From assembly GCF_003001935.1 (NCBI RefSeq), contig NZ_PVNG01000008.1, positions 62,001 through 126,000 of the forward strand: 64,000 nt of DNA, written 5' to 3'. Position numbers and translations under genes: made by a program. The notes under the pieces are model-generated. The model saw only the letters and a program-made list of their open reading frames with translations, had not been told where the DNA came from and made no database searches. The stretch is from Nonomuraea fuscirosea. GTDB lineage: Bacteria; Actinomycetota; Actinomycetes; Streptosporangiales; Streptosporangiaceae. Within the stretch, counting starts at the first letter, position 1. The number at the start of each line of letters is the position of its first letter. Shown in pieces: positions 25,053 to 33,793 of the stretch.

Positions 25053-26543
25053 TCAGCCGGAGCGCCCGCCGGTGGCCGGGCGGAGGAGCGCCCGCTTGAG
25101 GATCTTGCCGGTCGGGCTCATCGGCAGCTCGTCCACGAACGACAGCCGGCGCGGATACTTGTACGCCGCCACCCGCTCCCGGACGAAGTCGCGCAGTTCC
25201 TCCCCGGTCACCGGCGCGCGCAGGGCCACCACGGCCTCGATCTCCTCGCCCAGCCCTGCGTGCGGCACGCCGATCACCGCGGCCTGCCGCACCGCCGGAT
25301 GCTCGTAGAGCACCTCCTCCACCTCGCGCGGATAGACCGTGTATCCGCCTCTGATGATCACGTCGCGGCGCCGGTCCACCAGGAAGAAGTAGCCGTCCTC
25401 GTCCACCCGGCCCAGGTCGCCGGTGTGGAACCAGCCGTCCTGGACGGCCTCGGCGGTGGCCTCGGGGTCGTTCCAGTAGCCCTTCATCACGTTCGGGCCG
25501 CGTACCACGATCTCGCCGATCGCGCCGGCGGGCAGCTCGCGGCCGTCCTCGCCGACCACCTTCATCTCGACGTCCCTGATGGGCCAGCCGATCGAGCCGG
25601 GCCTGCGGTGCCGGCCGCCCCGGTTGGTCGCGGCCACAGGGGAGGTCTCGCTGAGCCCGTACCCCTCGATGATCTCGCAGCCGAACCTGGCCTCGTACGC
25701 GCGCAGCACGTCCAGCGGCAGCGCCGCCCCGCCCGACGCGCAGACCCGCAACATCGACAGGTCGGAGGCGCCGGGATGGTCGAGCAGCGCGATGAACATG
25801 GTCGGCACGCCCTGGAAGACCGTCACCCCGTCGCGCCTGACCACCTCCAGCGCCCGGCCCGCCTCGAAGCGGCGCAGCAGCGTCAGCCGCGCGCCCGCGT
25901 GCACGGTCGCGTTCAGCGAACAGGTCTGGCCGAACGTGTGGTGGAGCGGCAGCGCCCCCAGCACCACGTCGTCCACGCCGAGCGCGTGCATGCGGGCCAC
26001 GGTCGCGGCGTTGCCGCCCAGGTTGGCGTGGGTCAGCTCGATGCCCTTCGGTCGGCCGGTGGTGCCCGAGGTGTAGTGGATCACCGCGGTGGCGTCCGCC
26101 GCCATGGAGGCGATCTCGCGCTCGGCCGCCACGCCCCGCAGCAGCCGCCGGAACTCGCCCGGCACCACGAAGAAGCAGTCCGCCTTCGTGCCCGCCGAGC
26201 CCGCCTCCGCCGTCTCCGCGAACGCGTGCCAGGCGATCAGCAGCGTGGCTCCGCAGTCGCCCAGGTAGGCGGAGATCTCCCGGCGTTTGAGCAGCGGGTC
26301 CAGCGGCACCACCACGGCCCCGAGCCGCAGCACCCCGTAGTAGACGACGCCGAACTCGGGCACGTTCGGCAACATGATCGCGACCCGGTCGCCGGGGCCG
26401 ATCCCGCGGCACCGCAGCAGCCCGGCGAGCCGCGCGCTCAGCTCCTCCAGCGCGCCGTAGGTCAGCTCCGCCTCGTCCAGCGTGAGCACCGCTCTGCCGC
26501 CCAGCCGGTCGGCGGCGGCGTGGAGCCGGTCAGCGAGGTTCAT
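25053..26543 (-). CDS. Acyl-CoA synthetase (AMP-forming, ANL superfamily)
   Basis: The 496-aa enzyme shows the ANL motifs in order: AVIHYTSGTTGRPKGIEL (phosphate loop), GYGLSET, GWFHTGDLG and, at the C terminus, PMSPTGKILKR with the catalytic Lys. It would activate a carboxylic acid to an acyl-AMP and then the CoA thioester. The start is uncertain: ATG at 26543 gives the usual MNLADRL opening but lacks a clear ribosome site, and ATG at 26579 is also in frame. The coding start overlaps the PucR stop (26530), so the two are coupled. With the LIV-type transporter it probably activates an imported organic acid. Confidence 0.9.
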   Translation of the reverse strand: MNLADRLHAAADRLGGRAVLTLDEAELTYGALEELSARLAGLLRCRGIGPGDRVAIMLPNVPEFGVVYYGVLRLGAVVVPLDPLLKRREISAYLGDCGATLLIAWHAFAETAEAGSAGTKADCFFVVPGEFRRLLRGVAAEREIASMAADATAVIHYTSGTTGRPKGIELTHANLGGNAATVARMHALGVDDVVLGALPLHHTFGQTCSLNATVHAGARLTLLRRFEAGRALEVVRRDGVTVFQGVPTMFIALLDHPGASDLSMLRVCASGGAALPLDVLRAYEARFGCEIIEGYGLSETSPVAATNRGGRHRRPGSIGWPIRDVEMKVVGEDGRELPAGAIGEIVVRGPNVMKGYWNDPEATAEAVQDGWFHTGDLGRVDEDGYFFLVDRRRDVIIRGGYTVYPREVEEVLYEHPAVRQAAVIGVPHAGLGEEIEAVVALRAPVTGEELRDFVRERVAAYKYPRRLSFVDELPMSPTGKILKRALLRPATGGRSG

Positions 26544-27894
26544 GGAAAGAAGGTACGTCCGCTCTCCCGCGCCCCTCATTGGTCGCGGTGCCCAGTCTTT
26601 CCCGCCCGGTATTGGTGGGAAGCGTGTCCTGGAGGGCTATGGCGACCAGCAGCTCGACCAGATCGTTGATCGAGCGCAGGCTGCGCCCGGTGCGCTCCTG
26701 AATCCGCCGCAGCCGGTATTGCGCGGTGTTGGGGTGGATCTGCAGCCGCTCGGCCGCCATCCGCAGGTTCAGGTCCGCCTCGGCGAACGCCCTGATCGTG
26801 GCGGTCAGCACGCCGCCGCGGGCCCGGTCCTCCGACAGCAGCGCGGTGATGCGCGCGTCCACCAGGTTGCGTGCCGTGTCGTCGGCCTTGAGCGCCAGAT
26901 ACTGGAACGGCGTGATCCTGGGCAGCGCCGCCACCCCGCCTTCCTCGGGCAGGAAGTCGAGCGCGGCCCTGGCCTCCTGGTAGGCCTGCGGAAGCTGCGC
27001 GGCGCCGGCCGCCACGGTGCTGACGCCCATGGCCAGCCTGATGCCCTCGGCGGTCAGGCCGCGCAGCACGCCCTGCAGCCGGTCGCACAACTCCTCCGCG
27101 CCATGAGGGGAGCCGAGCACGGGGATGGCCACGATCTCCGACTGGCGCACGACCGACAGCGTGCGCACGCCGTTCCCGCCGGTCCTGGCGATGGCCGCGC
27201 ACGCCGCGTGCAGCGCGTCGGCGCCCTGGTCGGGGCCGCTCGGCACCGGGGCGGCCGGCCCGGCGAGCACCGCGAGCACCACCAGCAGCGGCGTGCGGGC
27301 GTCCGGTCCCAGGCCGTGCGCCTGCGCCGCGGCCAGCTCCCTGCCCCGGGTGGGCAGGCCGCCGGCCAGCAGGGTCTCCAGCAGATCGCGGCTCTCCCGC
27401 ACGGCCTCGGCCGCCGCGTACTGCTGGAACTCCATGTACGCGTTCGCCGCGTGCGTGCTGGCGAAGTCGCAGTAGCGCATCAGCGGCGCGGCCAGCGACA
27501 GGGCCGCCTCGCGCCCCGCGTACGTGTGCCCGGCCCGCTCGACCACGGCCTCCCAGAACACCTGCTGCCCGACCCTGAAGGCGTTGATGTAGTCGGCCAG
27601 CGCCACCCCGGCCCTGGCCCGGCGCATGGCGGCGCGCCGGGTGAAGGAGATGTCCTCGAAGGTGACCGTCCGCTCCTCCAGCAGGACGCCCAGCTTGGCC
27701 CGGTAGTGCTTGACCACCTGGTCGCGCACGTCGGTGCGGAAGACCGCGTCCTGCGCCGCGTAGGCGGGGATCTCCTCCAGCATGGTGGCCAGGGCGACGA
27801 CCGCCAGCGCGGGAAGGTCGCTCAGCAGCTCGGACAGGATTCGGGTGCGTTCCGCGCGGACGGCGGCTGCCACGGTGCTCGAACCGGTGGACAT
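26530..27894 (-). CDS. PucR/CdaR-family transcriptional regulator
   Basis: The protein ends in the PucR helix-turn-helix: FAEADLNLRMAAERLQIHPN then TAQYRLRRIQERTGRSLRSI. The central part (FLPEEGGVAALPRITPFQYLAL) matches the GGDEF-like region of CdaR/PucR proteins, and the N-terminal half is helical. Several starts are possible; I use the ATG at 27894 (454 aa), with MGMDH at 27915 as an alternative. The gene overlaps the acyl-CoA synthetase downstream and is divergent from the LIV-type ABC operon, so it probably controls both in response to the substrate or its CoA ester. Confidence 0.85.
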   Translation of the reverse strand: MSTGSSTVAAAVRAERTRILSELLSDLPALAVVALATMLEEIPAYAAQDAVFRTDVRDQVVKHYRAKLGVLLEERTVTFEDISFTRRAAMRRARAGVALADYINAFRVGQQVFWEAVVERAGHTYAGREAALSLAAPLMRYCDFASTHAANAYMEFQQYAAAEAVRESRDLLETLLAGGLPTRGRELAAAQAHGLGPDARTPLLVVLAVLAGPAAPVPSGPDQGADALHAACAAIARTGGNGVRTLSVVRQSEIVAIPVLGSPHGAEELCDRLQGVLRGLTAEGIRLAMGVSTVAAGAAQLPQAYQEARAALDFLPEEGGVAALPRITPFQYLALKADDTARNLVDARITALLSEDRARGGVLTATIRAFAEADLNLRMAAERLQIHPNTAQYRLRRIQERTGRSLRSINDLVELLVAIALQDTLPTNTGRERLGTATNEGRGRADVPSFHEPR

Positions 27895-28047
27895 GCCGGG
27901 ATGATCCATGCCCATGGCCGGGCGGTCAACGGGTCGTAACCGGTCCGAGACCCTCCCTGTGCTCAGCGGACAACTTGCCGGAAACATCTTGGGTCACCGT
28001 GCCCAATGCGGCTCCTGACGAGCGGCTCCTACGCTGAGCGCAACTTC

Positions 28048-28060
28048 AGAACATTGTTCT
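28048..28060. promoter_or_regulatory. Palindrome AGAACAtTGTTCT upstream of livG-like gene
   Basis: Perfect 6-bp arms flank one central T. The site ends just before the AGGAGG of the first ABC gene and lies 154 nt upstream of the divergent PucR gene. It is a candidate operator for that regulator. Confidence 0.6.
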
Positions 28061-28072
28061 CCAGGAGGCCGG

Positions 28073-28831
28073 ATGCTGGAGGTGCATGATCTTACCGTTC
28101 GCTTCGGCGGCATCACCGCGCTGGACGGCGTGGGGTTCGAGGTGGCGGCCGGCGAGATGGTGGGACTCATCGGGCCGAACGGCGCCGGCAAGACCACCCT
28201 GTTCAACTGCCTGACCCGGCGCTACGACGCCGACTCCGGCACCATCGCGTACGAGGGCCGTGACCTCACCGCCGTGGCCCCGTACGCCATCGCCCCGCTC
28301 GGCATCGCCAGGACGTTCCAGAATCTGGGCCTGTTCCCGCGCCTGTCGGTGCGCGACAACGTGCTGGTCGGCGCGCATCACCGGGGCCGCGCCGGCTTCC
28401 TGTCGGCCGGGCTGCGGCTGCCGGGCGTGCGCCGCGAGGAACGCGAGCTGCGCGCCGACGCGGACGCGGTGCTGGAGCGGCTGGGACTGACCGAGGTGGC
28501 CGGCCATCCGGCGACCGGGCTGCCGTTCGGCACCCTCAAACGGGTGGAGCTGGCCCGCGCGCTCATCGGCCGGCCCCGCCTGCTCCTCCTCGACGAGCCG
28601 GTGAACGGGCTGAACGCGGCCGAGGTGGAGGAGTTCGCGGGCACGCTCGGCGCGATCCGTTCCGAGCACGACCTGACCGTGATCGTGGTCGAGCACCACA
28701 TGGGGTTCGTCATGGGGATCTGCGAGCGCATCGTCTGCCTGGACTTCGGCCGCAAGATCGCCGAAGGCCCGCCGGAGGAGGTCCAGCGCGACCCCGCGGT
28801 GATCGAGGCGTACCTGGGGACGGCGGCATGA
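28073..28831 (+). CDS. livG: LIV-type ABC transporter ATPase (LivG-like)
   Basis: The 252-aa ATPase has GPNGAGKTTLFNCLTRRY (Walker A), LLLLDEPVNGLNAAEVEEF (Walker B and D-loop), and the LivG-subtype signature LPFGTLKRVELARAL instead of LSGGQ. HH in VVEHHMGFVMGIC is the H-loop region. AGGAGG precedes the ATG. It is the first gene of a five-gene operon and its stop overlaps livF by 4 nt. Together with LivF it powers uptake of a branched-chain amino acid, amide, urea or aromatic acid; the ligand is set by the binding protein downstream. Confidence 0.92.
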   Translation: MLEVHDLTVRFGGITALDGVGFEVAAGEMVGLIGPNGAGKTTLFNCLTRRYDADSGTIAYEGRDLTAVAPYAIAPLGIARTFQNLGLFPRLSVRDNVLVGAHHRGRAGFLSAGLRLPGVRREERELRADADAVLERLGLTEVAGHPATGLPFGTLKRVELARALIGRPRLLLLDEPVNGLNAAEVEEFAGTLGAIRSEHDLTVIVVEHHMGFVMGICERIVCLDFGRKIAEGPPEEVQRDPAVIEAYLGTAA

Positions 28832-29544
28832 GCGACCTCGTGGTGGCGGACCTGGTCGCCGGCTACGGGGACGCGCGGGTGCTGCACGGCGTGAGCTTCA
28901 CCGTCCGCGAGGGCGAGGTCTGCGCCATCCTCGGCCCCAACGGCGCCGGCAAGACGACCCTGCTGCGCGCCCTGTCGGGGGTGGTCAGGGTCCGGGGCAC
29001 GGTCACGCTCGGCGGCACCACGCTGGCCGGCCGCTCACCCGACACGATCGCCAGGCACGGCGTCGCCCACGTGCCCGAGGGCCGGGGCACGTTCATGCCG
29101 CTGACCGTCGAGGAGAACCTGCGCCTCGGCGCGTACGTCCGGCGCGGCGGAGCGGAGGTCGAGGAGGACCTCGGCCGCATCTACACCTACTTCCCGGTCC
29201 TGAAGACCCGGCTCAAGCAGGCGGCGGGCAGTCTGAGCGGCGGCGAGCAGCAGATGCTCGCCCTCGGCCGCGCCCTCATGCTGCGCCCCCGGCTGCTGCT
29301 GCTCGACGAGCCGTCGCTGGGCCTGGCCCCGCTGGTCACCCGGGAGCTGTTCCGCATCGTCCAGGCCATCAACGCAGAGGAGCGGACCACCGTGGTCGTC
29401 GTCGAGCAGAACGCCCATCTCGCCCTCGGCATCGCCCAGCAGGCGCACGTCCTGGAGACCGGGCGCATCGTGCTGTCCGGCACGGCCGCGGAGATCAGGG
29501 CCGACGAGCAGGTCGCGCAGTCCTACCTCGGGTACCGGGTGTAA
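28828..29544 (+). CDS. livF: LIV-type ABC transporter ATPase (LivF-like)
   Basis: The 238-aa ATPase has GPNGAGKTTLLRALSGVV (Walker A), SLSGGEQQMLALGRALM (signature) and LLLLDEPSLGLAPLVTREL (Walker B). VVEQNAHLALGIAQQAHVLE is the LivF-type end of the nucleotide domain. The ATG overlaps the livG stop by 4 nt (28828-28831), a coupled arrangement. It forms the second nucleotide-binding subunit of the same transporter, and the permease gene starts 5 nt after its stop. Confidence 0.92.
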   Translation: MSDLVVADLVAGYGDARVLHGVSFTVREGEVCAILGPNGAGKTTLLRALSGVVRVRGTVTLGGTTLAGRSPDTIARHGVAHVPEGRGTFMPLTVEENLRLGAYVRRGGAEVEEDLGRIYTYFPVLKTRLKQAAGSLSGGEQQMLALGRALMLRPRLLLLDEPSLGLAPLVTRELFRIVQAINAEERTTVVVVEQNAHLALGIAQQAHVLETGRIVLSGTAAEIRADEQVAQSYLGYRV

Positions 29545-29548
29545 CGCG

Positions 29549-30430
29549 ATGGCCGGATTCGTGCAGCAGGTCGTCGAGGGGCTCGGCGCGGGCGCCATCT
29601 ACGCCAGCCTGGCGCTGGCCCTGGTGCTGATCTACCAGTTCACCGGCATCGTCAACTTCGCCCAGGGCGAGCTGGCCATGTTCTCCACCTACATCGCCTG
29701 GCAGTGCGTGGCGGCGGGACTGCCGTTCTGGCTGGCCCTGGTGCTGACGCTGGCGGTGTCGTTCGCCGGCGGCATGCTCATCGAACGGGTGATCATCCGG
29801 CCGGTCGAGGGAGCTCCCGAGCTCACCATCGTGATCGTCACCGTCGGCCTGTTCATCTTCGTCAACGCGGCGGCCGGGTGGATCTGGACGTTCCTCATCA
29901 AGGACTTCCCCAACCCCTTCCCCGGCGGCGCGCTGGAGGCGGCCGGGGTCAGCGTGAGCTTCTCCACGCTCGGCGTGCTCGGCGTGGTGGCGGCGGTCAT
30001 GGGGCTGCTCTACCTGCTCTTCCAGCACACCAAGATCGGGCTCGGGATGCGCGCCGTGGCCACCAACCCCGCCTCGGCGCGGCTGGTCGGCATCCGCGTC
30101 GGCCGGACGCTGGCGCTCGGCTGGGGCCTGGCCGCCACCGTGGGCGCGGTGTCGGGGGTGCTCGTGGCGCCGCTGCTGTTCCTGGAGCCGAACATGATGG
30201 GCGGCGTCCTCATCTACGCGTTCGCGGCGGCCACGCTCGGCGGGTTCGACAGCCCCCTCGGGGCGGTCGCCGGCGGGCTCATCGTGGGCGTCGCGGAGAC
30301 GCTCGCCGGGGCGTACGTCGGCGTCATCGGATCCGACCTCAAGGTGGGGGTGCCGCTGGTGATCATTCTCGGTGTCCTGCTGCTGCGGCCGCAGGGGTTG
30401 TTCGGCCGAGCGGTGGTGGAGCGGGCATGA
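29549..30430 (+). CDS. livH: LIV-type ABC transporter permease (LivH-like)
   Basis: The 293-aa protein starts MAGFVQQVVEGLGAGAIYAS and includes VLIYQFTGIVNFAQGELAMF, the hallmark LivH segment (normally IVNFAQGE). About eight membrane helices follow. LGMRAVATNPASARLVGIRV is the cytoplasmic loop that contacts the ATPases. The stop overlaps the next permease by 4 nt, so the operon continues without a break. Its role is one half of the membrane channel. Confidence 0.92.
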   Translation: MAGFVQQVVEGLGAGAIYASLALALVLIYQFTGIVNFAQGELAMFSTYIAWQCVAAGLPFWLALVLTLAVSFAGGMLIERVIIRPVEGAPELTIVIVTVGLFIFVNAAAGWIWTFLIKDFPNPFPGGALEAAGVSVSFSTLGVLGVVAAVMGLLYLLFQHTKIGLGMRAVATNPASARLVGIRVGRTLALGWGLAATVGAVSGVLVAPLLFLEPNMMGGVLIYAFAAATLGGFDSPLGAVAGGLIVGVAETLAGAYVGVIGSDLKVGVPLVIILGVLLLRPQGLFGRAVVERA

Positions 30431-31440
30431 GCGCCACCAAGGTCGTCACCGAGCCGGCTCCCGTGCGCGAGCGACGCCCGCCCGACCCCAGATGGCGGTG
30501 GGCCGGGCTGGCCCTGCTGCTCGCCGCCGCCGTCTACGCGCCCTTCCAGCTCGTGCCCTTCCACGTCTTCCAGCTCACGATGGTGCTGGTGTACGCGGTG
30601 GCGCTGCTCGGGCTCAACCTGCTCGTCGGGCACGCCGGGCAGATCTCGCTCGGGCACGGCGCGTTCTTCGCCGTGGGGGCGTACTCGGGGGCCATCCTGC
30701 TCGACCGCTGGGACCTGCCGTACCCGCTGACCCTGCCCGTGGCGGCCGGGGTGGCGTTCGTGCTGGGGCTGGCGCTCGGCGTGCCCGCGATGCGGCTGCG
30801 CGGCCTGTACCTGGCGCTCGTGACGCTGGCCATCGCGATCTTCCTCGTGCCGCTGCTGAAGCGGTTCGAGGCGGTGACCGGCGGCTCCATGGGGCTGACG
30901 CTGGCCAAGCCCGCGCCGCCCGGCTGGAGCGGCCTGGCCGAGGACCAGTGGCTGTACTTCCTCACCCTGATCGTCACCGTGGCCGCGTTCCTGCTGGCCG
31001 CCGGGCTGCTGCGCTCGCGCGTGGGCCGGGCGCTGCACGCGCTCAGGGACAACGAGACGGCGGCCGAGGTCATGGGCGTGCGCCTGTCGTTCTACAAGAC
31101 GCTCGCGTTCGCCTGGAGCGCCATGTTCGCCGGTGCGGCGGGCTGCGTCTACACGTGGGTGATCGGCTTCGTCTCGCCCGACTCGTTCACCGTGAACCTG
31201 TCGATCACCCTGCTGGCCGGGCTGGTCGTCGGCGGGCTCGGCTCGCTGTCGGGGCCGGTGCTGGGCGGGCTGTTCGTCATGTTCGTGCCGAGCATCTCGC
31301 AGGACGTCAACGACGCCGCGCCCGGCGTCATCTTCGGCCTGCTGATCATCGTGGTGATGTACGTGGCCCCGACGGGGCTGGCCGGCCTGGCAGCGCGCCT
31401 GGCTGGGCGCTTGGTCAAGAAGATTCCCCGGAAGGAGTAA
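30427..31440 (+). CDS. livM: LIV-type ABC transporter permease (LivM-like)
   Basis: The 337-aa protein has about ten hydrophobic segments and the LivM motifs LNLLVGHAGQISLGHGAFFA near the N terminus and RALHALRDNETAAEVMGVRL in the ATPase-contact loop. GLGSLSGPVLGGLFVM is the conserved late helix. The N-terminal 30 residues are Pro/Arg-rich and cytoplasmic. The ATG at 30427 overlaps the livH stop by 4 nt. It pairs with LivH as the second permease half. Confidence 0.92.
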   Translation: MSATKVVTEPAPVRERRPPDPRWRWAGLALLLAAAVYAPFQLVPFHVFQLTMVLVYAVALLGLNLLVGHAGQISLGHGAFFAVGAYSGAILLDRWDLPYPLTLPVAAGVAFVLGLALGVPAMRLRGLYLALVTLAIAIFLVPLLKRFEAVTGGSMGLTLAKPAPPGWSGLAEDQWLYFLTLIVTVAAFLLAAGLLRSRVGRALHALRDNETAAEVMGVRLSFYKTLAFAWSAMFAGAAGCVYTWVIGFVSPDSFTVNLSITLLAGLVVGGLGSLSGPVLGGLFVMFVPSISQDVNDAAPGVIFGLLIIVVMYVAPTGLAGLAARLAGRLVKKIPRKE

Positions 31441-31445
31441 GAGGT

Positions 31446-32720
31446 ATGCGAGTAACCGCGATCGGCTGCACGGCGTTGCTCCTGCTTGCCGTCGCCGCCT
31501 GCGGGGGACGGGACGGCGGCGGTGCCACCACCGGAGGCACGGCCGCGTCGGGCCAGTGTGCTGGACAGCAGACCACCGGCATCACCGACAAGAGCATCAA
31601 ACTGGGCGGCATCTACCCGCTGTCCGGCCCCGCCTCCGCGTACGGCGACATCCCCAAGGGCATCAAGGCGTACTTCGACTACGTCAACGCCGAGAAGAAC
31701 GGCATCGGCGGGCGCAAGGTCGAGTTCGTCGTCCGCGACGACGGCTACCAGCCGCCCAAGGCCGTCGAGGAGGCCCGCAGGCTGGTGGAGCAGGAGCAGG
31801 TCTTCGCCCTGTTCCAGACGCTCGGCACCCCCTCGACCTCCGCGACCTGGGACTACACCAACCAGCGCAAGGTCCCGCAGATCTTCGTGGCCACCGGCGC
31901 CTCCAAGTGGGGCTCCGACACCGCGCATCCGTGGACCATCGGCTGGCAGCCCAACTACATCTCCGAGGCCCGCGTCTACGCGGCCTACCTGAAGAAGGAG
32001 AAGCCCGAGGCCAAGGTCGCCGTCCTGTACCAGAACGACGACTTCGGCAAGGACCTGCTCGGCGGCTTCAAGCGGGCGATCGAGGGCTCGCAGGTCAAGG
32101 TGGTGGCCGAGCAGAGCTACGAGGTCACCGACCCGAGCGTCGACCCGCAGATGCGCAATCTGGCCGAGTCGAAGGCGGACGTCCTCCTCAACGTCACCAC
32201 GCCCAAGTTCGGCTCGCAGGCGCTGGCGGCCGACGCCAAGAACACCAAGTGGAACCCGCTGCACATCGTCAACAACGTCGCCGCCTCGATCACCGTGCTG
32301 AAGCCGGTCGGGTTCCCGAACGTGCAGGGCGTCGTGTCGTCCACGTACTACAAGGACCCGAACGACCCGACGTGGGCGAGCGACGCCGAGATGACGCTCT
32401 ACAAGGAGAAGATGAAGCAGTACGCGCCGGGGGCCGACCCCAACGTGCCCTACCACACGTTCGGCTGGGCCGTGGCGAGCAGTTTCCACAAGGCCATGGA
32501 GGCGGCCGCGTGCCCGACCCGTGAGGGGCTGCGTGACTCCGTACGCAACCTCAAGGGGGTCCAGGTGGACATGCTGCTGCCCGGGGTCACGCTCGACACG
32601 GCGCAGGGCGACGGGTTCCCGATCGAGTCGATGCAGCTCATGACGTTCAAGGGAGAGCGGTGGGAACTGTTCGGCGACGTGATCGACACCCGCAAGGAGT
32701 TCGGCCCGCTGACCGGCTGA
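31446..32720 (+). CDS. livK: LIV-type ABC transporter substrate-binding lipoprotein
   Basis: The 424-aa protein has a signal ending AVAACGG, a lipobox at the Cys, so it is anchored outside the membrane. The Venus-flytrap fold is visible in IKLGGIYPLSGPASAYGDIP, FVVRDDGYQPPKAVEEARRL, VAVLYQNDDFGKDLLGGFKR and RNLKGVQVDMLLPGVTLDT. This peripheral-binding-protein-6 group binds amino acids, amides or aromatic acids. The start at 31446 follows AAGGAG with 10-nt spacing. It is the last gene of the operon and is convergent with the epimerase, with a 4-nt gap. The nearby acyl-CoA synthetase suggests an acid ligand. Confidence 0.92.
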   Translation: MRVTAIGCTALLLLAVAACGGRDGGGATTGGTAASGQCAGQQTTGITDKSIKLGGIYPLSGPASAYGDIPKGIKAYFDYVNAEKNGIGGRKVEFVVRDDGYQPPKAVEEARRLVEQEQVFALFQTLGTPSTSATWDYTNQRKVPQIFVATGASKWGSDTAHPWTIGWQPNYISEARVYAAYLKKEKPEAKVAVLYQNDDFGKDLLGGFKRAIEGSQVKVVAEQSYEVTDPSVDPQMRNLAESKADVLLNVTTPKFGSQALAADAKNTKWNPLHIVNNVAASITVLKPVGFPNVQGVVSSTYYKDPNDPTWASDAEMTLYKEKMKQYAPGADPNVPYHTFGWAVASSFHKAMEAAACPTREGLRDSVRNLKGVQVDMLLPGVTLDTAQGDGFPIESMQLMTFKGERWELFGDVIDTRKEFGPLTG

Positions 32721-32724
32721 TCTC

Positions 32725-33678
32725 CTACGGCTTGATGGTGCCGGCTCGGACCAGCCAGTCGACCGCCTCGCGGATGGCCTCCAGGGAGGTGTAGCGGGGG
32801 CGGTGCCCGAGCATCCGCTCGGCCTTGGCCATGCTGCAGTGGGGGCTGTGCGCGATGTGGTCGTAGGTCACCTGCGCGTCGTGCTCGGACACCGTCTCCC
32901 GCCACCGCTCCCACGGCAGGTACGCCAGCCTGGCCGGCCTGCCGAACCAGCCCGCCACCGCCTCGGCGTACCCGCGCAGCGTCAGGGCGGTGGTGGCGAC
33001 GGAGTGGAAGCTCTCGCCGACGGCGGCCGAGCGGGCGGCCATGGCGTCCATGAACAGGCGGGCCACGTCGTCGGCGTGCACGTGCTGGACGGTCTCCATG
33101 CCCAGGTTGGGCAGCGTGACCTCGGCGCCCTCGGCGAGCGCCTGGAACACGCCGGGATCGACGTTGCCCGCCGGGTTGACCGGCACCCAGCCGGGCCCGG
33201 TGATGTGGCCGGGGTGGATGATCGTGGCCGGGAACCCGTCACGCTGGGCCCGGTCGAGCAGGAACGCCTCGATGGCCGCCTTCTGGACGCCGTACTCGCC
33301 GAACGGCTCGCGCCTGGCGTCCTCGGTGGTCGGCACCTGCGCGCTCGGGCCGTGCACCCAGACCGTGCCGCAGTGCAGGAAGTGGCGCACCCGCCCGCTG
33401 AGCGCGTCGGCCATCGCGCGGGCGCTGCTCTCCGTGAAGCAGATCAGGTCGATCACCACGTCGGCGTCGAGCTCGGCGATCCGCCGCCCGAACGTGCCCT
33501 CGGCCTCCTCGGCCTGGCGGTCGGCGGTGACGGTGGCGACCTGCTGCCAGGCGCCGTGGGGGCTGTAGGGCTCGCGCTGCCCCCGGCTGACGTTGACCAC
33601 CTCGTGGCCGGCGGCGACGAGCCGGGGGATGAGGTACGTGCCGATGTGTCCGCTGCCGCCAATCACCACTACGCGCAT
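32725..33678 (-). CDS. NAD-dependent epimerase/dehydratase (extended SDR)
   Basis: The 317-aa protein starts VVVIGGSGHIGTYLIPRLVA, a GxxGxxG nucleotide site, and has the YxxxK pair in EYGVQKAAIE. HVHADDVARLFMDAM and a C-terminal region with GHRPRYTSLEAIREAVDWL complete the SDR pattern. Extended SDRs act on nucleotide sugars or terpenoid and phenolic substrates. A Ser or Thr near the catalytic Tyr is not clear from reading alone. It is convergent with the transporter and lies upstream of a flavin hydroxylase on the same strand, but a 115-nt gap separates them. Confidence 0.88.
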   Translation of the reverse strand: MRVVVIGGSGHIGTYLIPRLVAAGHEVVNVSRGQREPYSPHGAWQQVATVTADRQAEEAEGTFGRRIAELDADVVIDLICFTESSARAMADALSGRVRHFLHCGTVWVHGPSAQVPTTEDARREPFGEYGVQKAAIEAFLLDRAQRDGFPATIIHPGHITGPGWVPVNPAGNVDPGVFQALAEGAEVTLPNLGMETVQHVHADDVARLFMDAMAARSAAVGESFHSVATTALTLRGYAEAVAGWFGRPARLAYLPWERWRETVSEHDAQVTYDHIAHSPHCSMAKAERMLGHRPRYTSLEAIREAVDWLVRAGTIKP

Positions 33679-33793
33679 GCGAACAGCGTAGACCTCAGGA
33701 CAGAACGGACGTCAGGCCCATGCTCGGCGCGACCCCCGTGCGCGTGAGCGTGGGGTCGGTCGGGGAACCCGAGCGTCACCCGCGAGCCGCCGG

